Shown: positions 11,493 to 20,140 of the stretch, in pieces
How the letters are laid out: each line of letters opens with the position of its first letter
How positions within the stretch are numbered: position 1 is the stretch's first letter
DNA from: Purshia tridentata
Lineage: Eukaryota; Streptophyta; Magnoliopsida; Rosales; Rosaceae
Assembly (NCBI GenBank): GCA_003254885.1
Contig: QANT01007426.1
Location: 1-20,175, forward strand
Length of the DNA: 20,175 bases
Direction: 5' to 3'
Program-made: the position numbers and the translations under genes
Notes under the pieces: model-generated
The model's database searches: none
Seen by the model: only the letters and a program-made list of their open reading frames with translations
Told to the model about the DNA's origin: nothing

Positions 11493-11685
11493 AATATTAT
11501 TCTTACTATATTTTTATACCATGTTTGTTGTATCATTTTACGTGTCATTATTGTACTAGCAGGGTATTTCCTTATTTTTAGGGTTTTTATTTTTTTATTT
11601 TTAGTGTTCAATGTATGAATGCCATGTAGATTACCACATAAGATGGTATAAAATTATGATATAAAAATGTGGTAAGTGTAGCATT
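11493..11685. mobile_element. Degenerate foldback MITE (about 193 bp)
   Basis: The left end (11493-11550) aligns with the reverse complement of the right end (about 11630-11685) over roughly 55 bases at about two-thirds identity by eye. Paired landmarks include TTTTTATACCAT with TTTTTATATCAT and TTTTACGTG with CTTATGTGG. There is no coding capacity. I see no clear target-site duplication, so the boundaries are approximate and the superfamily is unknown. Confidence 0.5.
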
Positions 11686-11871
11686 GTTGGTATGTTTTTT
11701 TCCTTGGAAAAAAATACTTAATTTCTTTCATACACATTATTAATTTTCTAAGTTTAATTAAAGAAAAAAATTTGTTACAAGAAACTTTGTGCCACGTCAT
11801 TATTATGAATGAGCTTTGTTATGACAAGGGAAATGCTTAGTAGAAAGAGCATTCTGCATGTTAAAATGGGT

Positions 11872-11880
11872 TTTAATAAA
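11872..11880. repeat. Left target-site duplication of the MITE
   Basis: TTTAATAAA here is repeated exactly at 12266-12274. The two copies directly flank the foldback element, and the match cannot be extended on either side. A 9-bp duplication is typical of Mutator-like transposition. Confidence 0.75.
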
Positions 11881-12265
11881 AGGGAATGCTATGTGCCTTC
11901 TTTTTGTGCTTTCTCTCTTCTTTTGTTCATTTGACAATTTAATCTCACGATCGGAACCGTTCAATATCAAAATCATCATTTATAGATCAACTCTATAAAA
12001 AATTATCCAAATCAGAAATCGTTTAATCATTTAACTGTTATCAAATAAATAGATGGTTTTGGTAACAGTTAAATTCACCGTTAGTTATTTGATAACAGTT
12101 AGATAACTAAACGATTTCTAATTTGGTTAATTTTTTACAGAGTTGATCTATAAATGATGATTTTGATATTGAACGATTCCGATCATGAGATTAAATTGTT
12201 AAATGAACAAAAGAAGAAAGAAGGCATAAAGAGAAGGTATAGACAAAAAGCATATAGCATTTTCC
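11881..12265. mobile_element. Foldback MITE, 385 bp, probably Mutator-like
   Basis: The element is a nearly complete inverted repeat with arms of about 170 bases and a short centre near 12051-12089. Termini are AGGGAATGCTATGTGC and, on the other strand, a GGAAAATGCTATATGC version. Inner arms match closely; for example, about 30 bases around 11980 pair with 12140-12170. Exact 9-bp duplications (TTTAATAAA) flank it. It has no open frame for a transposase, so it is non-autonomous. Long terminal inverted repeats plus a 9-bp target duplication fit Mutator-like MITEs; a hAT origin (8 bp) is less likely. The good arm match and intact target duplication suggest a fairly recent insertion. Confidence 0.85.
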
Positions 12266-12274
12266 TTTAATAAA
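12266..12274. repeat. Right target-site duplication of the MITE
   Basis: TTTAATAAA is identical to the 9 bases at 11872-11880 on the other side of the element. Confidence 0.75.
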
Positions 12275-13770
12275 TGTCTTATTAGAGTCCATAATCTAGC
12301 TCATCTGCGTTAATTAATTTAATTGATTAATTCCAACTTGCAATTGCCAACAGGAATAGGAAACTGTACCATGGGCTACCCACCCATGGTTTTTGGAATA
12401 TAGAAGCTTGGACCCGTCTTTTTTTAACTCTTATTGATCTTCAACAAATTTAATTAAATATGTGAAATATTATATTAACAAATTATTAATTTGACAACAA
12501 AAACTAACAACGTGACTAGTACGAAGGACTGTTTTTATAGCACATATTTAATCTTATTCATACTTGTTTTATTATTTAATAATTCATTTTAAATTATTAT
12601 AATCTTTAAAAAAAATTCATTTTTTGCTATTTTATTCCTTGTTTCGTTTTTTATCTCATATGCCAATGAATATACCTTTTTAGAGTATTAGGGTGTATAA
12701 TAAAACTTGTAAAGACTACATGCATGTTAAATTTAATTCAAAATTCATGAGTTAAAATTTATCATAAAGTCGACAAATTATGCGCCATTTGATTAATTTA
12801 AAAGCTATTATAAAACTCTCTCACATTCTCTCCATATTAGCTAGAATTAAAACAAAATTTGCATAATTAAATTAATCATCCATATTGATATTAATCATGC
12901 TGTCAAATATATAGTATGATAAATACATGTTTTTTTCTTTTTCTGTTCTTTTTTTTTAAATTTTACATATGCATGTAATTTGAATATTAGTTGAGACTTT
13001 GATTCCTATTTCTCTAATTATATAAATTTATAATTTAAAAAAGAAAAGAAAATTATATGTGAGATTTTAATTGTATAATTGCGCTTTCGCTGTCATAATA
13101 GTGACACATCGTATTACCCTGTTTGTAGGTAGCGCCTAGCAACATGGAGTTGTAGGCTAGAGGATGCAGGGTGCCAACTTGGGAAATCAATAGTGGTGAG
13201 TCAGATAATTGCGGCGTTTTGCAAAGATTACCAAGTTCAAGTTAAGCTCACGGTCACAGCTCACTGACGATAATTATATTCGAGGAACGTACTTGTAAAT
13301 TACTGAAAATAATATCTTAAAGTAATATTATTGTTATTTTTCGAAAGTGTATTTATATATCAATCTTGTCAAGTAATAAAATTCCTTCAAAGTAGGTTTG
13401 GACGAGGGAGTTTGATTTGAGATTTGAGGCTAGGAGGAAATTGGGTCAGGAGAGAAGCCAAATATTTGACATATAATGTCATTAAAGTATTTTATTTGGA
13501 AAAATTAAGATGAGATCTGTGATTTTATAAGGTTAATTTTAAATAGAATCCGTCTTCAAGTTATCTTATTACAATGTAAAAATTGATAAATCTCAACTCA
13601 TTCCTAAGTCCCAAATTTAACAATAAAACAAGACATCAGTCATTAATTTCGGCATCTTCTTTAGGGACACATTGTTTTACTTTTTTGGCCACACACATTG
13701 TTTTAACACCAAACCGACTTTAAAAAAAAGAAAGAAAAAAACAAACTTTGGTCTTTGTGTTTTATCTTGA
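12275..13770. other. AT-rich intergenic DNA, no gene seen
   Basis: Contents are mostly low-complexity AT DNA. A small perfect hairpin, ACCATGGG / CCCATGGT with a 7-base loop, lies at 12368-12390. A GC-richer patch at about 13080-13270 stands out in composition but contains no open frame of note and no recognised RNA gene. Confidence 0.5.
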
Positions 13771-14285
13771 AAACTAGGATTGGTATCGATTCGATTAAAC
13801 TCCAGTCGACCAACTGATCGAGGCCAGTTGAAATACTAAAATGCCAACCACAATCGATTTGACAACGGTCGATTATGGTGGGTTTTGGTCGAAGTTGGCT
13901 TTGGCGAGAAAGAATGGTAGTGATGGTGGTGGAGATCACTGGTGGTGGGGAGGTCTCGGGTGGTGGGGAGATCTCAGGTTGTGGTGACTGGTAATCACTC
14001 AATAGAGACTGCGAGAGAGAATGGGAAAGATGCGAGAAAGACTAAGAGTAAGAGAGATGCAGAGACACAAAGAGGTTTGAGATAGATGCATGGATGACAA
14101 AGATATGTAAGGAAGATGTGCAAAGATAGGAAGTTAGGTTGGAAGCCCATTTTTAACCTCCAAACCCGATCTCGACTTCGACTATGGTCAATGGATATGG
14201 AAATCCGACCGTATACCAAACTTCGACTAGAAACCACAAAAACCAACAAACCGATCGATTTTGGTTAAAAAATACTAGCCTTATT
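13770..14285. repeat. Degenerate transposon-like block with GGTCGA / TCGACT motifs
   Basis: The left side has repeated TCGATT, GTCGAC and GGTCGA words. The right side carries their complements (CTTCGACT, CCGATCGATTTTGG), giving a loosely inverted arrangement. GGTCGGTTTT-like ends are common in old non-autonomous plant elements. Reverse-strand open frames of 84-99 codons cross the block but show no known domain and look like by-products of the repeats. Confidence 0.35.
13924..13990. repeat. Imperfect 18-bp tandem repeat (GGTGGTGGGGAGATCTC type)
   Basis: Three to four degenerate copies are visible. TGGTGGTGGGGAGGTCTC (13940-13957) and GGGTGGTGGGGAGATCTC (13958-13975) are the clearest, with weaker copies on each side. 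On the reverse strand it encodes a Pro/Glu/Ser-rich stretch, but no gene is supported. Confidence 0.65.
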
Positions 14286-14628
14286 GAAAACATATTTCCT
14301 CTAAATAGTTTCAAATTTTACATTTGATCTATGTATTTTATGTTTTTTCACAATATGATGACAATTTTAACAAATTCAAAATTTTAAAAAATCCAATTGA
14401 AAGATTATATACATTTTTTTGTCATTTTCTAGTAAAACTCGTGACTTTATTAGTTTTAAATTTTTAATTTGAGAAAAAATTTCACTTTGATTATAAATTT
14501 TTTTTAAATTGCAAACAAGATAAAAACATAATGACCAAATGTGGAGTTTTAACGCCACATAAACTATATATTTTTTTTTTGGGGTAAAATACATGGATCA
14601 AAATTTTTTTTCCCAAAAAAAAATGTTG

Positions 14629-14740
14629 TCATTAAACAGATTTACTAAAAATAAATTTAAAAAGATGTGAAAAAACAAAAAAAAAAAAAANTCATTAAAC
14701 AGATTTACTAAAAAGATGTGAAAAAACAAAAAGATTCCTC
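14629..14740. repeat. Near-duplicate segments separated by poly(A) and one N
   Basis: TCATTAAACAGATTTACTAA occurs at 14629-14648 and again at 14692-14711. Each copy is followed by GATGTGAAAAAACAAAAA, with 12 extra bases in the first copy. The copies are separated by a run of A and an undetermined base at 14691. This is either a tandem duplication or an assembly join that was not collapsed. Confidence 0.8.
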
Positions 14741-14861
14741 CGCGGTTACTTTCCAAAGCAAACACATCCAGTAATTCTGCAGCAAATCACGAAAACTATA
14801 AAAAGGTAAATTCAAGCACTAACCATCCAAAAATATCACCGATGCCTGAACTAATCATTCT

Positions 14862-14870
14862 TGACGTGGC
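14862..14870 (+). promoter_or_regulatory. ABRE-like / bZIP motif TGACGTGGC
   Basis: TGACGTGGC contains the ACGTGGC core bound by abscisic-acid-type bZIP factors and the TGACG core of as-1-type sites. It lies about 420 bases upstream of the TSJT1-like start codon. It would fit stress- or hormone-responsive control known for this family, but binding is inferred only. Confidence 0.4.
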
Positions 14871-14966
14871 ACAAAATGATTAGGCCCGAATATGAGGAGC
14901 ATGCAGGCCCTCCGCACTGGATAAAGGCTTCGTCACTGCTTGACATGTAATGATGAAGGCTCATCC

Positions 14967-15011
14967 GTGGGCCCCACAGTACTCAGGAATCATCGCCCCC
15001 GCGGGTCCCAC
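14967..15011 (+). promoter_or_regulatory. Pair of TCP-type sites (GTGGGCCCCAC and GGTCCCAC)
   Basis: A near-palindromic GTGGGCCCCAC (14967-14977) and a GGTCCCAC (15004-15011) lie 27 bases apart, about 125-170 bases upstream of the TATA box. Both match the published GGNCCCAC / GTGGGNCC consensus for TCP transcription factors, which often drive genes in dividing tissue. GC-rich palindromic words like these stand out in this AT-rich DNA. Confidence 0.5.
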
Positions 15012-15135
15012 ACACCACATGCCTTCTTGTCCTTAATTGGATAATTAAAAAATTCACAAAAAAAATAGTTAAAATATACAACAGAAGAAACTTACATACA
15101 ACAACGAAATGACGGTAATACCCACACCTCCTTCC

Positions 15136-15141
15136 TATAAA
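15136..15141 (+). promoter_or_regulatory. TATA box of the TSJT1-like gene
   Basis: TATAAA in the context CCTATAAATG lies 147 bases before the start codon. Transcription would start near 15165-15175 and give a 5' leader of about 110 bases. That leader has no upstream ATG. Confidence 0.65.
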
Positions 15142-15282
15142 TGAATTCCCACCCTCCGTTGCTAAAACGATCCCGTGTCCGAGCTCTCTCAACTTTGTAG
15201 CAAAAAGAGAAAACAGAGAGAATTAGATTTTTCATTTTCGCGAGTTTCTTAGTTTCTCGTTTGAGTAATTAGCCTTATAGCC

Positions 15283-17787
15283 ATGTTGGGAGTGTTCAGC
15301 AGCACGATCGTGTCTCCGCCGGACGAGCTGGTAGCCGCCGGTAGCCGCACGCCGTCGCCGAAGACCACTGCGAACGCGCTGGTCAACCGCTTCGTTCAGA
15401 CCAATGCCTCCGCGGTGTCCGTGCAGGTCGGGGACCACGCTCAGCTGGCCTACAGCCACAGCAACGAGTCCGCGTTACAGCCGAGGTAGGACAAAAGCTT
15501 CGTATAACCTCTACAGCGTCGTTTTAGTACTGTTAGATCTTCATTTTACTTGGATTGATTGGTAGCAGAGAAATCAAATTCCTGGTTAAGGGATCTAGGA
15601 TTGTGGATAATACTGATTAATTCGTACTCAGCATAACTTCATGATTGGCGTTATACTGAATTTATAGATATTATTTGCTCATTTTTATTTAATTTTTGCT
15701 TAATTATTTATTTGTAATGGTTGGAGATCCATAACCATGATTTCACAATCATGATGTTGATCCATGGGGATTAGCAGAAAAACCTTGGCGCCTAGGGAGT
15801 GAGGGGTGAGTTGGCTCGCATATGGGACGTTATCGGAAATCGAGATGATTCTGTTGACTATATTGTCTCCATTACCGCGCGCCACTTGGTCCCTCCACGC
15901 GGCAGATTCCTGAATAAATAGATCTTTGCCTGCCCTCTATTTATTTTAATTTTCTTTTATTTTAATATTAGAAAATATTACCGACATTAAAATAAAAATA
16001 AAATCTTTTAACCGACTCCTACAGTAATACTGTAATAGACTGTAATACCGTTTTATTTGATATTAAAAGTATTTGAATTTTTTTTTCGACCAAAACAAAT
16101 TTTCTTAATAAAATTGAATCCTTAGATTAATTTAGTTTTATTTGGTGGGTGTTCCAATCAATTTCATAGCCTCTTGAAATTAAATGCTCTTCTTTATGGG
16201 AAGAAATCTGAATTCAAATTTTATAAATTAATTAATCGAACTCTATTGAATTGGAAAGGGGGTGCCAATTGGGAGATGAGATGAGATTAGATGAGGATGA
16301 AGTAAGTGCGGTGTGGCCGGGGTGGGACCGGGACTGTTTCTTAGTCTAGGATTGATTCAACGAACGATGGATATGGCTTGCAAGATGTGTCGTCAATGTC
16401 CCCAAGGGACATGTAGATATTGAATATTGAAATATGTAGCGAGTCACAATCTCAATTCGTGGCATGATTATTGAAACGAATCTACACAAGTTGTTGCCTC
16501 CCCTTTGTTTATTTACGATATAATTAGTTTTGACATCGATGTATACATATGAGTCTTCTATGAGTATCATCTCAACTCACAAATAATTGAGTCTAGTGAC
16601 AGTTGTATCTACTTTCTTATCATGCGACTTACTGTAACATGGTCCCATCAAAGTTTTTCTCAATACTTGAGTTAATCTTGGGCCAAATTAGGATGGAAGT
16701 GTAGGTTTGTATCAGCTAGTGGGTAGAGCTGGAATATAATGGGTGCTAATAAGACCCTTTGGAATGATTTTTCAGAAGATGTACCCATGGAAGATTCTAG
16801 CCCCTACTGGGGCTGAGCTTATGGAATAGATACATATGTATAAGTTCCTCAAGATGATCATTCATAATCTGACAATTCTGAATGGGAAAATTGCAGGTCA
16901 TTTGCTGTTAAGGATGAGATATTCTGCTTGTTTGAGGGAGCACTCGACAACTTGGGAAGTTTGAGGCAGCACTATGGACTTGCCAAGTCTGCAAATGAAG
17001 TACTCTTGGTCATTGAGGCTTACAAGGCACTTCGTGATCGGGCGCCCTACCCGGCAAACCATGTTGTTGGCCATCTCAGTGGAAATTTTGCTTTCATAGT
17101 ATTCGACAAGTCCACCTCAACCTTGTTTGTGGCTTCTGTAAGTCATCCACAAAGCAAATGCCTTGGTAAAGCTAATAGCTTTGATTGGCTTCTAAGGACA
17201 GTTGGGTTGTTGTAATTGTGACAGGATCAATTTGGCAAGATTCCTCTGTCTTGGGGAATTACTGCTGATGGATATGTGGCCTTTGCTGATGATGCAGAAT
17301 TGCTTAAGGGTGCTTGTGGCAAGTCACTTGCTTCATTCCCTCAAGGTGTGTAAAAAGTATTGGACTCATTGATGGAATTAAAGTGACAAAATACAACACG
17401 AAACATAATATTGATTTTGCTCTGATTTGTGCAGGATGTTTCTACTCCACAACAGTTGGAGGACTGAGAAGCTATGAGAATCCTAAAAATAAGATCACTG
17501 CTGTACCTGCTACTGATGAAGAGATCTGGGGTGCCACGTTTAAGGTAAAACATTAAGTGAATGAAAATTTTATTCTCTTTTTCTATGGGTGAGAGAAGTG
17601 AAATTGAAAAAACACCAATTTTATCACACCAACATTGAAAGAAGCAAGAATAGCAACTTAGATGGCGACATTTCATTCGTACCAACTTTAGGTGATTTTC
17701 ATTTCAACCACATATTTTGTCTAACTTCTTGTTGGTGGGGTAAAATTTCAGGTGGAAGGGCCAGCAGTTGTTGCAGCCACAAAGTAA
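15283..17787 (+). CDS. TSJT1: Stem-specific protein TSJT1-like / aluminium-induced protein (AILP1-like), 5 exons, 236 aa
   Basis: Exons: 15283-15485, 16897-17137, 17225-17345, 17435-17544, 17752-17787. All introns are GT-AG, and the joined frame is open to TAA. The protein opens with MLGVFSS and carries the two signature motifs, YGL at residues 94-96 and LRDR at 113-116. Near-invariant family stretches include VGHLSGNFAFIVFD (125-138), ADGYVAFADDAELLKGACGK (162-181) and IWGATFKVEGPAV (219-231). The length is normal for the family (about 230-250 aa). The fold is that of class-II glutamine amidotransferases (DUF3700), but residue 2 is Leu where active enzymes have the nucleophilic Cys, so glutaminase activity is not expected. 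Family members (Arabidopsis AILP1, tobacco TSJT1) are reported as stem-, auxin-, aluminium- or stress-associated; the molecular role is unknown. The start is the first ATG after the TATA box, with G at -3. No signal peptide or membrane helix is seen. Ser157 in PLSWG replaces the Tyr I recall in relatives. Confidence 0.95.
15486..16896 (+). other. Intron 1 of the TSJT1-like gene (1,411 bases)
   Basis: The intron splits the Arg68 codon (phase 2), with donor GTAGGA and acceptor TTGCAG. It makes up more than half of the gene. It is AT-rich overall with a GC-richer patch at about 16258-16335. No nested gene is supported; the open frames inside are short and domainless. Long first introns near the start codon often hold regulatory elements, but none is identified here. 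Confidence 0.85.
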
Positions 17788-18045
17788 GAGATTTTTCTGG
17801 TGGACATCAAAACTCATATCCATTTCGGGGAGAGGTATTATGTGGTGGTGTTGAATGCAAGGCATATACATCAAGGGCCATGTAAATACCTGGAGTGGTA
17901 ACTGCTGATAATAGTGGATATATATTTTGTAGAGACGGCTTTGTTTTCTCCTGTAGTGCTTGCTCGCATGTATTCTAATTCTAGCTTCTACCAATGTACA
18001 GCTATGCTTTATGTTTTAATAAAGTTTGTATTAAGGTTTGAAATT
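17788..18045 (+). other. Probable 3' UTR of the TSJT1-like gene
   Basis: Non-coding sequence follows TAA and leads to a canonical poly(A) signal at 18018-18023. The length of about 230-260 bases is normal for plants. Short open frames on both strands here are not supported as genes. Confidence 0.6.
18018..18023 (+). terminator. Poly(A) signal AATAAA of the TSJT1-like gene
   Basis: AATAAA lies 231 bases after the stop codon, in TTTTAATAAAGTTTGTATT, with T-rich flanks typical of plant cleavage regions. Confidence 0.65.
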
Positions 18046-18658
18046 TACTGCGCTATCTACAAATCCGTTGAATGGTTTTTATTTATTCATAATGCAATCA
18101 TATATAACAAGCATACAGAAACTCTTTACTTGGGTTATTAAGCATCTCCAAACAAGCTCCAGAACAACTGGTGGCAAAATCAACTAGCCAAGAGTGTGGA
18201 CCGAATAAACCTTTATAAGGGCTTCAACCCAATTCAAGTGGTAACTCAAGGATATAAAGTTATCTAGGATATCATGAAGGGAATTCCTAAAAGGACCCCC
18301 TTTTTTTTCTTTCAAACCCGCACAAGTTCCACTGCACTCTTTTCAAGTAGAACTAAAACATAAATGTGGGGGGTTTTTTTTTTTTTATCAAGATTTTCTG
18401 CCCATTTGCCAACTAATCTCATTACCATGTTTTTAATCTTGGCCATGTTTTCTTCCACCTCTTTTTCTTTCTGTTTCTCTGGCCAAGATTAATATATGAT
18501 AGAAAAATAAATATCCAAATGGATAGGGGATCCTTGTCCTATTATCTTATCATAAGCTTTTTAAGTTCACGACCCATTTTAGCACATGTTCTCGTCCAAT
18601 AAGCTCAAGCCCACTAAGGCCACATCAGGGCCAGAAGAGAAACTAAAAATATATATAN

Positions 18659-18700
<42 letters not shown>
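18046..18700. other. Intergenic DNA with simple repeats
   Basis: AGCATCTCCAAACAAGCTCC at 18142-18161 resembles the ends of some plant MITEs, but no matching inverted end was found. T runs lie near 18300-18308 and 18375-18387. No gene is seen. Confidence 0.4.
18658..18696. repeat. Poly(A) tract of 38 A preceded by one N
   Basis: A short AT run ends in an undetermined base at 18658, followed by 38 adenines. Length and the N both point to sequencing or assembly uncertainty at a homopolymer. Confidence 0.85.
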
Positions 18701-18744
18701 AAGAGAAGCCAAGTCCAAACAAGGCGCCAAATGAACCAAATGCC

Positions 18745-18750
18745 TATAAA
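18745..18750 (+). promoter_or_regulatory. Isolated TATA-like box
   Basis: TATAAA in TGCCTATAAATGAGG closely resembles the TATA context of the TSJT1-like gene (CCTATAAATGAA). It lies 103 bases before an ATG that opens an 86-codon frame. It may be fortuitous. Confidence 0.25.
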
Positions 18751-18847
18751 TGAGGAGAAACAGAACATCTAAGGCTCTCACCTTACGCTGAAACTTTTAT
18801 TTATCTATTTTTTGTTGATGTGAAAATGTATTTTGTTAAGCAAAAAA

Positions 18848-19108
18848 ATGACATTACCAATATCAATAATTGGGGTTGGCGATGTCGGTGAAGCTAGAGA
18901 GGTTGTCGGGGGTCTTGACCAAGAAGAGGTTTTGGTTGGTGGAGAGGGTTTGGTTCTAGAATGCGATTCGGAGTTGGGTTTGAATTATTGTAGGGACAAT
19001 TCTTTTTATGAGTTTCTTATTTTTAGGTTATGGTATTTTGGGAAAGAGAAATGGGGTTTTGGAGGAAATGTGAACTTGAGCTTCCAAATTGGGCTCCCTC
19101 CATGCTAG
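18848..19108 (+). CDS. Doubtful small ORF, 86 codons, no known domain
   Basis: This is an ATG-initiated frame ending in TAG. The first half is rich in Gly, Val and Glu; the second half is aromatic (for example RLWYFGKEKWGF). I do not recognise it. In its favour are a TATA-like box 103 bases upstream and a local rise in G content. Against it are its short length, the absence of a family match and surrounding repeat-rich DNA. It may be a chance frame, a gene fragment or a small lineage-specific gene. Confidence 0.15.
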   Translation: MTLPISIIGVGDVGEAREVVGGLDQEEVLVGGEGLVLECDSELGLNYCRDNSFYEFLIFRLWYFGKEKWGFGGNVNLSFQIGLPPC

Positions 19109-19843
19109 CACAAGGGATCACTGTCGAGAGAGATAACATGGGGTCGCCCATGCTCTCTTAAAAATAATAAACATTAGCATTAAAGAAATGAAAAATTATC
19201 ATTTGATTATTAAGTGAAGTTTTAGTCTTGATGAAGACACTTTTAAAGTTGAAGTCTTGAATTGGCTCTACCACCGTAGTTGAATTCATTTTGATATATT
19301 TTTCCTTAAAGAAAATTGGTTCATTGTCTTGCATTTTTGAAATGGGGAACTGAGCTAGGTAGATTTCATGGAGATTTGCGTTTTTGGCTTCACAAGCCCT
19401 CAAATTTTGTTGGAGGTGGAGTTTTCGGTTTGGAAGGAAGGTTTGAGGTTTTCTTTAGTGTGTGTTAGAGAAGAAATATCCATTAAACAATGTTAAAGAA
19501 GAAAGATCCAATAAAACAAAGAGTGAGATTATGTATCGTCTGTACAGACACAAATAATAAAATGATAGTTTGAGGTTTTAATGAAGATTTTTTCGTGTTT
19601 ACTTTTAAAGTTGGACATCAATGGAACATAAATTTAGATTTGGAATTTCGATTGTTGACACATGATCTACTAATAGGTGACAAATGATCACCATATTAAA
19701 TAGTGATACAACCACTTTAGATGGTGCTACAACCAATTTATTATATTCATCTTATCTTATATTTTTGACATTTTTATTAAATTTAATAATTTTGTTCACA
19801 AAATATTGACATAGTCGACCACTTAGCGAGATAAAAAGTGTGT
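19109..19843. other. AT-rich intergenic DNA, no gene seen
   Basis: Open frames are short and domainless. Around 19675-19735 there are loose repeats of GTGATACAACCA / GTGCTACAACCA. Nothing else is supported. Confidence 0.5.
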
Positions 19844-19863
19844 TAGGGCTAGTTTGAGATTGC

Positions 19864-19918
19864 TGTGTGGTGAGAAAAAGTTGCTGTAGTTGTGTGGTGA
19901 GAAAAAGCTGCTGTAAGG
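19864..19918. repeat. Short tandem duplication inside the hAT-like element
   Basis: TGTGTGGTGAGAAAAAGTTGC and the same phrase with CTGC (from about 19864 and 19893) form two adjacent copies with a period of about 29 bases. Confidence 0.75.
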
Positions 19919-20051
19919 TAAAACAGTTAAATGTTTAGTAAATTGTGTTTTTAAAAGTGCTGTGAATCTTAAAAGCAGCAGTATAATGTTTGGTAAATTT
20001 TGATGTAAAAGTGCTGTGACTATATATAATGACCAAAATAGACATAATGCT

Positions 20052-20140
20052 GAAAGTGCATTTTAATTTTTGTTTGGTAAAACAAGAATGCTTTTGAAAG
20101 TGCATTTTAATTTTTCGTTTGGTAAAACAAGAATGCTTTT
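20052..20140. repeat. 44/45-bp tandem duplication inside the hAT-like element
   Basis: Units 20052-20095 and 20096-20140 both start GAAAGTGCATTTTAATTTTT and end in AAGAATGCTTTT. They differ only by one inserted C in the second copy, so the duplication is recent. Confidence 0.85.

Noticed and set aside
13995..14249. Reverse-strand 84-codon frame with a hydrophobic middle
   Set aside because: It lies in the degenerate repeat block, has no family match, and its hydrophobicity comes from the repeat composition.
15232..15459. Reverse-strand frame opposite TSJT1 exon 1
   Set aside because: The GC-rich coding exon leaves the opposite frame open; it has no family match, while the + strand is clearly recognised.
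17341..17994. Frames on both strands over exons 4-5, the introns and the 3' UTR of the TSJT1-like gene
   Set aside because: They run through validated splice sites and untranslated sequence and have no domain.
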